Source of the DNA: Roseimarinus sediminis
GTDB taxonomy: Bacteria > Bacteroidota > Bacteroidia > Bacteroidales > Prolixibacteraceae
Direction of reading: 5' to 3'
Length of the DNA: 64,000 nt
Assembly (NCBI RefSeq): GCF_050433125.1
Contig: NZ_JBNPXV010000003.1
Coordinates: 62,001-126,000, forward strand
Below the pieces are notes generated by a model. The model was not told the origin of the DNA and did not search any database. It saw only the letters and a list, made by a program, of their open reading frames with translations. The position numbers were made by a program, and so were the translations under genes. Positions 53,347-63,464 of this stretch are shown one piece after another. Each line of letters starts with the position of its first letter. The stretch's first letter is position 1.

Positions 53347-53616
53347 GTAAATGAGCTGTTTTACTTATAAAAAGAAAAAGCCCCATCTAACGACAGAGCT
53401 AATTCATTTCCCCTCTTAAACTAAAACACCACTAAAAGTCTTTATATTTTTCTTGTTTTAATCGAATAACTGACGTGAAGATAGAAAATATAAAATATTT
53501 ATACAAGCTTTTATCTATCTATTTACATGTCTCGTCAAAAAAATGTAGCAGTTCGTCAATAAAAAAGATAGGTTCATCAACTAAGAGAGGCATGTTACCC
53601 ATCGTTTTTGCTTCTG

Positions 53617-55701
53617 CTATTTCAACCAGCGATCGAGCCAGTTAAAGAAGGTCCGATGCCAGAGCAAACCGTTCTGGGGCTTCAATATCCAGTGATTCTC
53701 ATCGTGATAGAACAGAAATTCAGCCGGAATTCCTTTCATGATGGCACTGTTATAGGCAGCCATTCCCTGGGTGTAAGGAATGCGGTAATCGTTGGCACCA
53801 TGAATAACCAGAATAGGCGTATCCCACTGTTCTACAAAGCGGTGAGGTGAAAACTCATACGAACGCTGTGCTGTTTTATTTTCCTTGTCCCAATAGGCAC
53901 CGCCCAAATCCCAGTTCACAAACCACATTTCTTCGGTCGTTGAATACATCTGTTCGAAATTGAATATGCCGGCATGCGAAACAAAGGCTTTGAAACGCTT
54001 TTCGTGATGGCCGGCCAGATAGAATACCGAAAAGCCGCCATAACTTGCTCCAATGGCTCCCAGTCGGCTCTGATCAACATAAGGTTCTTCGGCTACTGCG
54101 TCGATGGCACTCAGGTAATCGCGGATGTTCTGACCACCGTAGTCCGTACTGATTTGCTCAAGCCACTCCATACCAAAACCGGGCAGACCCCGGCGATTGG
54201 GGGCCACAATGATGTAATCGTTGGCAGCCATCAGCTGAAAATTCCAGCGGTACGACCAAAACTGACTGACGGTACCCTGAGGCCCGCCCTGGCAATACAG
54301 CAAGGCAGGATATTGCTTGTTCTCGTCAAAGCCGGGAGGCAAAATGACCCAAACCAGCATGTCCTTTCCATCGGTGGTTTTTACCCAGCGCTTTTGAACT
54401 TCACCGGTTTCGAGCTGATCGAATATAGCCTGGTTTACCTGCGTTACGGCCTCATCGGTCCCCTGCCGAATGTCAACCAGATAAAGCTCATCGGGGTGCG
54501 ACATCGATTGTTTGCGGGCCAACAAACCTTCGCCTGCCAGTTGAATCGATTTGTAATTGTGAATGCCATCGGTAATGCGTGTGATGTTTGAATTGCTTAA
54601 CTCAACACGCCAGATTTCGTCGGTTGCCTTGATGTCGCTGATAAAATAAATGCTTTTCCCATCGGGTGCCCAGGTAATGCTGGCTGCACTCTCTTCGAAA
54701 TGCTCAAAAAGATTCGTACGTTCGCCGCTTTCAACATCGGCAATCATCAGTCGTGCCTGGTCCGATTCATAGCCGTCGCGGGCCATGCTTTCCCATGCCA
54801 GCATACTGCCATCGGGTGAAAAAACAGGATGCATATCATAGCCCATTATGCCTTCGGTGAAATTGCTGGTTTCACCGCTTTTCACATGATAGAACCAAAT
54901 ATCCGAATTGGTTGAAAAGGCATAGTCCTTCCCGGTTTTCTTCTTACAGGTATAGGCAATGATGGTTCCATCGGGACTCCATGCCAATTGTTCCATTCCG
55001 CCAAAAGGTTCGGTTGGGCTATCGAAGCGTTCTCCGGGCATGATGTCGCTCGCATTATGGATTCCGCTTTCGGAATAATCGGCAACAAACAGGTGATTGT
55101 ACTTGTAATCGTCCCAGCTGTCCCAGTGCCGGTACATCAAATCGCTTTCGAGTCGTGCATTGGCCTTGGGCAAATCGGGATACAAATCGTTCACTGTTTG
55201 GTCCAGTTTCACTTTTTTACTGAAAACCACCTTCGCGCCATCGGGTGAATACTTAAAACCGTTGATGCCGTCTTCGATGAAACTGATTTGTTTACGTTGG
55301 CTTCCATCGGGTTCCATTTCCCACAACTGACTGCTACCCGACTCGTCGCTCAGAAAAGCAATTTTTTTACCATCGGGGCGCCAAACAGCTCCGTTTTCAT
55401 TGATGGCGGTATTGGTGATCCGGCTTGTTTCGCCCTTATTCAGGTCGTAAATATAAAGGTCCTTGTAGCCTTTATCTTCTTCCACTTTATAATAAGTCAC
55501 TGCATACAGCACCTTCGACTGGTCAGGCGATACGGTTTCACCCCCAATGCGTCCAAGCTTCCAGAGCAGGTCGGGTGTAAGCCTTTTACTCCCGAGTTGC
55601 GGTACTTCGGGCGTATAGCCCTTTTCAGCCTCAGCAGGCTGTTCACATGATGTTAGCATAATAAAAAATGAGATTAACAAATAAAGGCCACTTCGTTTCA
55701 T
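53617..55701 (-). CDS. S9-family serine peptidase lipoprotein (prolyl oligopeptidase/DPP type)
   Basis: A 694-residue protein from the ATG at 55701, with a lipobox (ISFFIMLTSC). Residues about 40-430 form a seven-bladed propeller with WD/PD40-type repeats (SPDGAKVVFSK, SPDGTIIAYT, FSPDGSMLAW, WAPDGKSIYF), and the last 240 residues are the alpha/beta hydrolase domain with the catalytic Ser in GASYGGFS, Asp in HGANDYRIP and His in DENHWI. It degrades peptides in the envelope or periplasm. Monocistronic. Confidence 0.93.
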   Translation of the reverse strand: MKRSGLYLLISFFIMLTSCEQPAEAEKGYTPEVPQLGSKRLTPDLLWKLGRIGGETVSPDQSKVLYAVTYYKVEEDKGYKDLYIYDLNKGETSRITNTAINENGAVWRPDGKKIAFLSDESGSSQLWEMEPDGSQRKQISFIEDGINGFKYSPDGAKVVFSKKVKLDQTVNDLYPDLPKANARLESDLMYRHWDSWDDYKYNHLFVADYSESGIHNASDIMPGERFDSPTEPFGGMEQLAWSPDGTIIAYTCKKKTGKDYAFSTNSDIWFYHVKSGETSNFTEGIMGYDMHPVFSPDGSMLAWESMARDGYESDQARLMIADVESGERTNLFEHFEESAASITWAPDGKSIYFISDIKATDEIWRVELSNSNITRITDGIHNYKSIQLAGEGLLARKQSMSHPDELYLVDIRQGTDEAVTQVNQAIFDQLETGEVQKRWVKTTDGKDMLVWVILPPGFDENKQYPALLYCQGGPQGTVSQFWSYRWNFQLMAANDYIIVAPNRRGLPGFGMEWLEQISTDYGGQNIRDYLSAIDAVAEEPYVDQSRLGAIGASYGGFSVFYLAGHHEKRFKAFVSHAGIFNFEQMYSTTEEMWFVNWDLGGAYWDKENKTAQRSYEFSPHRFVEQWDTPILVIHGANDYRIPYTQGMAAYNSAIMKGIPAEFLFYHDENHWILKPQNGLLWHRTFFNWLDRWLK

Positions 55702-55795
55702 CAGCGTATATCTTTTTTGGTTATTCACTATTGAGCATAAAAGCCAGACAAATTTATTGTTTTTTACCAAAGTTAATATTCATCGTTTGCTAAGG

Positions 55796-57886
55796 CTATG
55801 AACATTGTGTCTTTCTTCCCTTTTTATCATGTTCGATGCGAATGCGTGCATCAACCGCCACAATCGAGTCGCCTTTGGCCAAAAGCGGGTTGATATCCAT
55901 TTCCCTGATCTCGGTTGCAAAGCGGAGCATGCCCGACAGCCTCACCAGCAGTTCGGCATATACCGTTTTACTTACCGCCTCGGTGCCTCTAAAACCGTCG
56001 AGAATACGCCTAGCTCTCAGGTTTTTAATCATCGACATGGCCTCGTCCATACTGAGCGGTGCCAGGCCCGATGTAACATCCCGCAGGGCTTCAACAAAAA
56101 TGCCTCCCAGGCCACAAAGCATAATGTGGCCGAAGGTGGGTTCATATTTGGCGCCGATAAAAAGCTCGGTACCCGATAGCATTTCGGCCATTAAAACCGA
56201 AGTGCAGCCCTCTATTTTCATCAGTCGCCTCAATTCACTTCGAACAGTTTCAAGCGATTTAATGTTCAAACTCACCCCGCCAACGTCGCTTTTATGTACC
56301 GGGCCAATTACTTTCATCACCAAAGGAAATCCAAGTTTCGAAGCCGCCTGTACCGCTTCTTCCTCTGTTTTCACCTCCAACTCGCGGGCAACAGGTATTC
56401 CGGCTGTTTTCAGCAGAAGCTGAACAACTTCGGGTGGCTGATAGCCATCACGGGTATGGTCGATGATCTTTCTCACTGCTTCCACATCCACTTCTTTTAA
56501 AAATTCGGAAGGTGGCGACGGAGGCGCTGTTTGATAAACCTTTGTAAGTGCTCTGCCCAGCAAAACTTCATCGGGAAAATTTACATTACCATGCGAAATA
56601 AAATAGGCCACATCTTCCTGTACATTCACCACCGAAGGCAGAATGGGATAGATGGGTTTACGGCAGGTTTTCATTTTCTTATCGAGGGTATTGTACACCT
56701 CCCGAACCGGGAAAAGCCCGGGGCTGCCATAAATAACAGCCATGGCGTCGATGTTGTCAAAATCGTTTTCACAGGCATCGATGATGGTTTCGAGTTGTTC
56801 GGCATTGCCCGTGGCCAGAAAGTCGATGGGATTCTCGACCGAAGAGCCGGGAAAGAGTTGCTGCTTTAACTTGTCCTTGGCAGCTGAATCAGGAATAGGC
56901 GGAATATGCAAGCCTCCGTCTTCCAAAGCATCGGTCAGCATCACGGCCGGTCCCCCTGCATGGGTGATAATGGCGATGTTACGACCCTGCAATAATTTAA
57001 GACTGAAAATACAGGCGACGGTGGTGAGTTCTTCCCTTCCGTAGCAACGAACAATGCCGGCTTTACGGAAAAGGGCCTCAACCGCCAGGTCGGAGCTGGC
57101 CATTGCACCGGTATGCGACGAAGCAGCCCGGCTGCCTGCTTCCGACGATCCGGCTTTGATGGCCGCAATGCGACAGCCTTTTCGGATGAGCGAGCGGGCA
57201 TGAAACAGCAAACGATCGGGATTGCTGATATTTTCGATGTACAGTAGCTTTATTTTGGATGATTCAGCAGGATCGAAGGTTTCATCGAGATAGGCCAGCA
57301 CATCTTCAATGCCATGCTGGGCCGAATTACCCACCGAAATCACTGAGTGAAACTGCAAGCCCTTGGGTATGGCCGATTCCATAATAAATACGGCAGTGGC
57401 TCCTGAACCCGAAATGAAATCAACACCTTCCTGACTCAACGATGGTACCGGCGTTGTAAATACACTGGCATGTTTTGGTGCCAGTACGCCAATGCAATTG
57501 GGCCCTATCAGGCAGGCCTCGTTGGCATCGGCAATCTCAACCATGGCTTTTTCAAGTGCTTCGCCCCTGGCTCCTTCTTCGCTAAAGCCAGCAGAAATAA
57601 CGATGAAAGCCTTGATATTTTTTTCTTCTGCCAACACCTTCATGGCCTGCGGGCAATAGGCTGACGGAATGGCCAGGATGGCCAGATCGGCTCCCGGCAC
57701 ATCCTCCACACTTTGATAGCTCACAAGGCCCTGAACCAGTTCCGATTTGGGGTTTACCACCATCAGTTCGCCATCAAAATTGGTATCGAGCAGGTTTTTT
57801 ATAATTTTACCGCCGGGTTTTTCAATGTTGTTCGATCCACCAACAACAACAATGCGGTCGGGATAAAAAAGTTGATCGTTGATCAT
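55796..57886 (-). CDS. Acetate/acyl-CoA synthetase, ADP-forming (fused alpha-beta)
   Basis: A 696-residue fused enzyme that interconverts acyl-CoA + ADP + Pi with the acid, CoA and ATP. It has an N-terminal CoA-binding Rossmann fold (VVVGGSNN, residues 13-20), a succinyl-CoA-synthetase-like middle with the phospho-His in SSHTGA (His258) and GPNCIGV, and a C-terminal ATP-grasp domain (VMKVIGPVHKSDVGGVSL). It could conserve energy from acetyl-CoA or activate acetate taken up by a SatP-like transporter. Single gene, divergent from the Usp-like gene. Confidence 0.93.
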   Translation of the reverse strand: MINDQLFYPDRIVVVGGSNNIEKPGGKIIKNLLDTNFDGELMVVNPKSELVQGLVSYQSVEDVPGADLAILAIPSAYCPQAMKVLAEEKNIKAFIVISAGFSEEGARGEALEKAMVEIADANEACLIGPNCIGVLAPKHASVFTTPVPSLSQEGVDFISGSGATAVFIMESAIPKGLQFHSVISVGNSAQHGIEDVLAYLDETFDPAESSKIKLLYIENISNPDRLLFHARSLIRKGCRIAAIKAGSSEAGSRAASSHTGAMASSDLAVEALFRKAGIVRCYGREELTTVACIFSLKLLQGRNIAIITHAGGPAVMLTDALEDGGLHIPPIPDSAAKDKLKQQLFPGSSVENPIDFLATGNAEQLETIIDACENDFDNIDAMAVIYGSPGLFPVREVYNTLDKKMKTCRKPIYPILPSVVNVQEDVAYFISHGNVNFPDEVLLGRALTKVYQTAPPSPPSEFLKEVDVEAVRKIIDHTRDGYQPPEVVQLLLKTAGIPVARELEVKTEEEAVQAASKLGFPLVMKVIGPVHKSDVGGVSLNIKSLETVRSELRRLMKIEGCTSVLMAEMLSGTELFIGAKYEPTFGHIMLCGLGGIFVEALRDVTSGLAPLSMDEAMSMIKNLRARRILDGFRGTEAVSKTVYAELLVRLSGMLRFATEIREMDINPLLAKGDSIVAVDARIRIEHDKKGRKTQCS

Positions 57887-57982
57887 TTCTGTCTAATTTT
57901 TTACCGAAAATAACCATTTTCAACCGAGGTGCTGATGACATTTAACAGGTGATGCAATTTGTACTTCGATACGAAACTGCCA

Positions 57983-58786
57983 ATGAGCCAAATTGAAGAT
58001 CAAAGAATCGTGGTGTGGTGTAAACACGACACCATGCTGCAAGCTGCCCTGCTCGATGCGGTGCACCTGTCCATTCAGCTCGAAAAGGAACTTTGTCTCT
58101 TCGGCAACTACCAGAACAGGAAACAGAAAAACAGACTGCAACAACGCATTTCAAGCTATGCCAGGGTTATCAAAAAGGATCTTCCCCAACTCGAAATTTC
58201 AAGCTTATTGCTCAAAGGCCAACTCGCTAACCTGGTAAAAGAACTCGGAGAGAATTACAATACCATTCTGTTCTGCAGTGGCACCCTGTTTGATCGCGAA
58301 CTTTTAAAGGCTTTTTACCGTTCGGGTTTTCCGTTTTTCTTTTCCAAACAGCACCATACTGCCGGGCAGCGCTTTAAAAAAGTGGTGATTCCGATCGATT
58401 TCAGAAACAGCACCAAGGATGCTACCTTGTGGGGAAGCTACATGGGACGATTTAACCAATCAGACATCAGCCTGTATGTGGCCAACGACACGAAAGCTCC
58501 CGAACAACAACAAAGAGTAGACCGAATTGTGGCTTTTGTTCAGCGCTTCTACCGTCAGTTCAACTTCGGCTTCTGCTTTGAAACAGGCAACAAAAACAGC
58601 TGGGGCATTCATCGCGAAGCCATGGAAAAAACTAAACCCGATGAGCTGCTGATTTTTACCGGAAGCAGAAATGTGAGCCTGCCTGACCGCCTCATCGGGC
58701 CTTTCGAAAAACGAATCGTAAAAAAGGCAACATCGGCCGTATTGCTCATCAATCCGCAACAAGAGCTGTTTGTGCTTTGTAATTAA
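57983..58786 (+). CDS. Universal stress protein-like protein (double domain)
   Basis: A 267-residue cytoplasmic protein from the ATG at 57983 (a TTG 24 bp upstream adds eight residues). Two alpha/beta halves (about 8-130 and 133-267) resemble UspA domains; the C-terminal one has VVIPIDFRNSTKDA and KATSAVLLINP, close to the Usp ending. The G-x2-G-x9-G ATP loop of ATP-binding Usp proteins is not evident, so it may be a non-nucleotide-binding Usp. Divergent from the acyl-CoA synthetase gene. Confidence 0.65.
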   Translation: MSQIEDQRIVVWCKHDTMLQAALLDAVHLSIQLEKELCLFGNYQNRKQKNRLQQRISSYARVIKKDLPQLEISSLLLKGQLANLVKELGENYNTILFCSGTLFDRELLKAFYRSGFPFFFSKQHHTAGQRFKKVVIPIDFRNSTKDATLWGSYMGRFNQSDISLYVANDTKAPEQQQRVDRIVAFVQRFYRQFNFGFCFETGNKNSWGIHREAMEKTKPDELLIFTGSRNVSLPDRLIGPFEKRIVKKATSAVLLINPQQELFVLCN

Positions 58787-59011
58787 GGAACTCCCAATCA
58801 GCTACTGTACCCTTCACACTAATAAAACTCACTCATCAATAGAATGCATTATTTTATCACAACAGACTTGCTGTTTGTCATAAATAATCGACTACTGAAA
58901 GAAATCAAGCCCATGCCGGTCATTACTTGCTTCAGATAACCAAACATGTTTTGTACCTTAGCAGCTGATTGTAAAATTTCTCCTCTCCCCTGTTTTACAA
59001 TATCACCCTTT

Positions 59012-59043
59012 AAAAAATGATCACTTCCCTGGTGGTCATTTTT
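59012..59043 (-). terminator. Terminator of the OmpA/TSP3 gene
   Basis: AAAAATGATCAC (59013-59024) and GTGGTCATTTTT (59032-59043) form a hairpin with one wobble pair. On the minus strand it lies 24 bp after the stop of the OmpA gene and is followed by T residues. Confidence 0.8.
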
Positions 59044-59067
59044 GCTTTCAGTAACTTGTTTTGCTTT

Positions 59068-60705
59068 CTACTTAAATTCGAAGAGATAAAATTCGACACG
59101 CCGGTTTCTTTTCAGCTCGCTGCTGCTTTGCCCCAGGGCAGCCGGAAATGATTCTCCGAAGGCCATGGTATAAATGCGTTCCTTCCCGATCCCTTTCGAC
59201 ACGATGTAATCAACAATGGTGCGCAAACGGGCTTCCGAAAGCTCGGCGTTCAGTTCTTCGGATCCCCTGGGATCGGTATGACCAAAGAGCCACACATTCA
59301 ATTCGGGATGTGCTTTCAGCATAGCAATCAACTCATCGACATGGCGACGCGAATAATCGGTAAGATAGCTTCCACCGCTTACAAAATGAACCGGCGCCAC
59401 GTTGAATTCACGCCTCCATTCAGGGCTCAGGTGCTCAACCGGTCAGCCCTTGTTTCTAATGGCTCCCGGCTCATCAGGACACTCGTCGAAGGCATCTGAA
59501 ATGCCGTCACAGTCGCGATCGGAAGGACAACCCGGACTGAGGGCCAGCGGATTAACAACAGCACTGCCCGTCGCCTGATTCACTGAAGGTGCTTCCGGAC
59601 AACCAAAATGATCGACCGGCCCAGGTTCATCGGGGCAACGATCGATGTTGTTGGCAATGCCGTCGCCATCGGAGTCGAAAGCCATGCTTTGTCCGGGAGC
59701 GATGGAATAAATCTGTGGCGCACCCTGTCCTTCACCCGGATAAACAAAGAAAATATTTACTCCACCCGCAGGCAAAGCCTGATTCGCCGGAGCCGCTGCC
59801 TCTTCATGCTGCTTTTCAGCCAATGGGCAGCCTCCGTTCGATTTGGGACCAGCCTCGTCGGGACAACGATCGTTCTGATCGGCCAATCCATCGTTATCCC
59901 TGTCGGGGCAACCCTTGGTGGCAGTACCTCCGGCTTCATCGGGGCACTGATCCTGAAAATCAGGAATCCCGTCGCCATCGCCGTCAAGGGGACAGCCGCT
60001 TACATCCACTTCAACATTGGCTGGCGTATCGGGACACAGGTCCTGTTTGTCGCCCACCCCGTCGCGATCGCTGTCTTTAAAACTTCCCAGGGCAAACGAC
60101 AAACCAATATTCATCTGAATGAACTGGTCTTTTGCCGCATCCAGCGTCGATCCGTCCATGCCTACCGCAGTCACCCACAGGTTACTCACATCGGCAAAGG
60201 CATCAATGTGATCGCTTAAACGAAGTCTGAAGCCTCCGCCCACCGAATAAATCCAGTCGTTAAGAGGCTGCTCATAATTCTCGTTGCTGTTCATGCTCAG
60301 TCCCCAGGTTTTGCCAAACATCTTTCCGGCTCCCAATTTGAAATAAGGTTTGAGTGCAGCATCTTCACGCAGGGTAACTCCGTTGGCCACTTTTAATTCA
60401 AGCAAACCCATAATGGTAAGCATATCGCCCTGCATGCTGTACAATTCTTCTTCGGGACCAAAAACGTGCAGGTAATTGTAAGCTCCACGTACACCAAAAT
60501 TGGCCAGGGGTGAAAGATAACGACTGACATTGATTCCATAGCCTCCCTGCCATTGAGAGAAATCGCCGAACTGATCACCCAGTTCACCACGGTACTCTAT
60601 GGATCCATAATCGATGTTTAAACCCCAGTTTTTGTCATAGTTTTGAGCACTTACAGTACCCAAAAACATAAGGCACATTCCGAAATAAACGATCAGTCGT
60701 ATCAT
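59068..60705 (-). pseudogene. OmpA-family protein with TSP3 repeats, interrupted by an in-frame TGA
   Basis: One continuous frame of 545 codons from the ATG at 60705 to the stop at 59068, except for a TGA at 59443-59445 (codon 421). The parts before and after are in the same frame. Order: signal peptide (about 1-21), 8-strand barrel (to about 195), thrombospondin type 3 calcium-binding repeats (DSDRDGVGD, DGDGDGIPD, DSDGDGIAN, DRDCDGISD), then an OmpA peptidoglycan-binding domain (about 436-545; HTDPRGSEELN, AELSEARLRTIVDYI). In the repeats GCP follows each unit; the last unit reads KG-TGA-P, so the TGA replaces Cys. Nonsense mutation, assembly error or readthrough are all possible. Confidence 0.85.
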
Positions 60706-60729
60706 GCTTTCGTGTTTTAACAATACCAA

Positions 60730-61329
60730 AAATATTATTTTTTTCTATGTCAGCCACTTAATCAAACAATTAACCTATTAAAATCATCAATGTTTATTCA
60801 AAGCTGAACTTAGCAGGCCAGAGAATACCGGATCACTTCATATTTTTGGTGAACACCATGCATTTCTATTCATCCATTACACTTTTTTAGAATGGTTAAT
60901 ATCTTATAACTATTGATTCGAGGGAACTCAACTACAATGTAAACAAAGCTAAATATCTTTGCTAAATAGCATGCTGATTATGCTCGTTCCATCACATACA
61001 CAACTGGCCAAATTAAGCTGTATTTATTAAAAAAATGCCACGCATGCCCGAATCCTATTCCGATTACCATCGGAATGCATTCGTGTTTATTTTATTATTC
61101 ATTTGTAACTAAGTAGTAGCTCTACAAAACGTCCAGGAATCGAGACCCAGGTTTGTTATGTGCCTCCATGCAGACTCCAATGATCTTATAGCTATCAGTT
61201 TTATAAATTATACGAGTCATTCATATTCGTGTATTCGTGGCTTTAAACTCATTTTTTGTGTTTGATAATTTATAAAAATAAGTTCATCCACCCTAATCTT
61301 AATTTGATCCAAGATACTGCGGGCATTTT
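60730..61329. other. 600-bp gene-free region upstream of miaB
   Basis: No plausible gene. Contents: TATTTTTG on the minus strand at 60727-60734 as possible -7 box of the OmpA gene, an inverted repeat ATTCCGAT/ATCGGAAT (61058-61065 and 61070-61077) next to the palindrome GAATGCATTC (61074-61083), and AT-rich filler. No tRNA or other structured RNA was found by eye. Confidence 0.5.
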
Positions 61330-61362
61330 TTTGAGGCTTTTAAAAAATAGAAGTTAAATTTG
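61330..61362 (+). promoter_or_regulatory. Promoter of miaB
   Basis: TTTG (61330-61333), a 21-bp spacer and TAAATTTG (61355-61362) match the Bacteroidota -33/-7 consensus; the ATG is at 61390. Confidence 0.65.
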
Positions 61363-61389
61363 CAGCCTGAAACAGGGGATAAAAAACCA

Positions 61390-62715
61390 ATGGAGAAGAA
61401 ATTATACATCGAAACCTATGGCTGCCAGATGAATGTGGCCGACAGTGAAGTAGTGGCTGCCGTGATGGCGGAAAAGGGTTATACCATTACCGACGATCAA
61501 AACGAAGCCGATGCCATTTTCATTAATACCTGCTCGGTACGCGACAATGCCGAACAACGCATTTGGGGCCGTCTCAGACTTTTCAATTCTTATAAAAAGA
61601 AGAAAAAAGACCTGCTGGTGGGTATGATTGGCTGCATGGCCGAGCGCCTGGCCGATGAGCTACTCGAACAAAAAGTGGTGGACCTGGTAGCTGGTCCCGA
61701 TGCCTACCGCGACCTCCCCTACCTGATCGACAAAGCCCGCGAAGGCGAAGCAGCCATCAACGTGGAACTCAGCACCGTTGAAACCTACGACAGCCTGGTT
61801 CCCCAAAGGCTCGATCATGCTTCCATTTCGGGTTTTGTGTCCATTACCCGCGGATGCAATAATTTCTGCACCTATTGCATTGTGCCCTATACCCGCGGAC
61901 GTGAGCGCAGCCGCGATCCGCACGACCTGCTCAACGAAGTGGCCAATCTGGCTGCCAGCGGCTATAAAGAGGTGACCCTGCTGGGCCAGAATGTCAATTC
62001 CTACAAATGGCAGCCCGAGGGAGAAAGCCGCCCCCTTCGCTTCCCCGACCTGTTAAAGCTGGTGGCCGAAAGCCAGCCTGACATGCGCGTACGTTTTACC
62101 ACTTCACACCCCAAAGACCTGTCGGAACGCCTGTTGAAAACCATGGCAACTGTTCCCAACATCTGCCACCACATTCATCTGCCCGTTCAAAGCGGAAGTT
62201 CCAAAGTACTGAAAAGCATGAACCGCAAATACGACCGCGAATGGTACATGCGCCGCATTGAAGCCATCAGGGAAATATTGCCCGATTGCGGCATCAGCAC
62301 CGACGTATTCTGCGGTTTTAGTGGCGAAAGCGAAGAAGATTTTCAGGAAACCCTGAGCCTGATGGAATGGGCCCGTTTCGATACCTCCTTCATGTTCAAG
62401 TATTCCGAACGACCGGGAACCTATGCTGCCAAGAACCTGCCCGACGATGTGCCGGAGGAAATCAAGTCGGAACGGCTTTCCCGCATGATTACGCTGCAAA
62501 ACCGCCTCTCACTCGAGAGCAACCAGCACGACATTGGCAAAGTAGTAGAAGTACTGGTGGAAGGGACCTCGAAAAAATCGAAAAGCGAACTGGTTGGACG
62601 AACTCCGCAAAACAAGGTGGTGGTTTTTCCTGCATTGAAACACCAGAAAGGCGACCGGGTAATGGTGAAAATTGAACGCTGCACACAAACGACCTTGATA
62701 GGAAAGAGTCAGTAG
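61390..62715 (+). CDS. miaB: tRNA-2-methylthio-N6-dimethylallyladenosine synthase
   Basis: A radical-SAM methylthiotransferase acting on A37 of tRNAs reading UNN codons. The UPF0004 domain opens KLYIETYGCQMN with the first cluster cysteines, the radical-SAM motif CNNFCTYC lies in RGCNNFCTYCIVPYTRGRERSR, and a TRAM domain ends the protein (VLVEGTSKKSKSELVGRT). Start at the ATG 61390; a TTG at 61360 lies inside the -7 box and is rejected. 441 residues, standard length. Confidence 0.96.
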   Translation: MEKKLYIETYGCQMNVADSEVVAAVMAEKGYTITDDQNEADAIFINTCSVRDNAEQRIWGRLRLFNSYKKKKKDLLVGMIGCMAERLADELLEQKVVDLVAGPDAYRDLPYLIDKAREGEAAINVELSTVETYDSLVPQRLDHASISGFVSITRGCNNFCTYCIVPYTRGRERSRDPHDLLNEVANLAASGYKEVTLLGQNVNSYKWQPEGESRPLRFPDLLKLVAESQPDMRVRFTTSHPKDLSERLLKTMATVPNICHHIHLPVQSGSSKVLKSMNRKYDREWYMRRIEAIREILPDCGISTDVFCGFSGESEEDFQETLSLMEWARFDTSFMFKYSERPGTYAAKNLPDDVPEEIKSERLSRMITLQNRLSLESNQHDIGKVVEVLVEGTSKKSKSELVGRTPQNKVVVFPALKHQKGDRVMVKIERCTQTTLIGKSQ

Positions 62716-62790
62716 TCATTGGGAAAAGTCAGAAGTCAGTAGGAAAAAGTCATTGGTCATTAGAAAAAGGAAAGGGGCATTGGTTAAAAG
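62716..62790. repeat. Short GTCAT/GTCAG-rich low-complexity tract
   Basis: Directly after the miaB stop come repeated words such as AGTCATTGGG, AGTCAGAAGTCAGTAGG and AGTCATTGGTCATTAG with A-rich spacers. Such tracts are common at intergenic repeat boundaries in Bacteroidota genomes. No terminator hairpin was seen here. Confidence 0.6.
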
Positions 62791-62820
62791 TATAGTAATT
62801 GGGCTTTTGTCCGCCCCATT

Positions 62821-63321
62821 CAACCTTATTCACCTTATTGTGATTGCTACATTCAATTCTCATCGCCTGATCAAATAAGGTTAAAACATACACTATTCCT
62901 CTGGCTACTAAGGTGAAAAAACAAAAATAAGGTTTTTAAGGATAATGTGCGATGAATCAATCCTTCAATAGAACTTAGAAAAAGGTCATTGGTGAACAAT
63001 TCATCATTGAAACATAATTCCGCCCCATCCAACCTTATTTTTTGTGTCAACCTTAGTAGCCGGCAACATGACGATACAATCCAACCTTATTCACCTTATT
63101 GTGATTGCTACATTCAATTCTCATCGCCTGATCAAATAAGGTTAAAACATACACTATTCCTCTGGCTACTAAGGTGAAAAAACAAAAATAAGGTTTTTAA
63201 GGATAATGTGCGATGAAGGAATCCTTCAATAGAACTTAGAAAAAGGTCATTGGTGAACAATTCATCATTGAAACATAATTCCGCCCCATCCAACCTTATT
63301 TTTTGTGTCAACCTTAGTAGC
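62821..63321. repeat. Two 240-bp direct repeats with AACCTTATT boxes
   Basis: 62821-63060 and 63082-63321 are nearly identical (offset 261 bp; the only clear difference is GATGAATCAATCC versus GATGAAGGAATCC), separated by 21 bp. Each contains inverted AACCTTATT/AATAAGGTT and CTACTAAGG/CCTTAGTAG words that could fold into a long structure, and each is followed by the phrase CCGCCCCAT near its end, with a further copy before the first. No reading frame with coding character spans them. A MITE-like element, recombination target or structured RNA are all possible. Confidence 0.8.
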
Positions 63322-63464
63322 AGGCTACTGGACTTTTTCGTAAAATATCCCTTACTTTGTTTGTCGGTAAGCCATACACTACCAGGCAACTAAGCATTAT
63401 CTGTTTTCGCAAAGGCAGTGTAATTGCCACTCATTTTCGGTTCAGGCGCTTAATTTAAAAAACA

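Noticed and set aside
59443..59445. TGA read as selenocysteine.
   Set aside because: No SECIS hairpin is convincing after the codon, and the protein class has no known Sec use; a nonsense mutation or sequencing error is simpler.
59608..60219. Open frame opposite the OmpA/TSP3 repeats.
   Set aside because: Reverse-complement shadow of the Asp-rich repeats with no independent features.
62821..63321. CRISPR array or insertion-sequence ends.
   Set aside because: The repeats are 240 bp with a 21-bp spacer, carry no transposase, and do not have the spacer pattern of a CRISPR.
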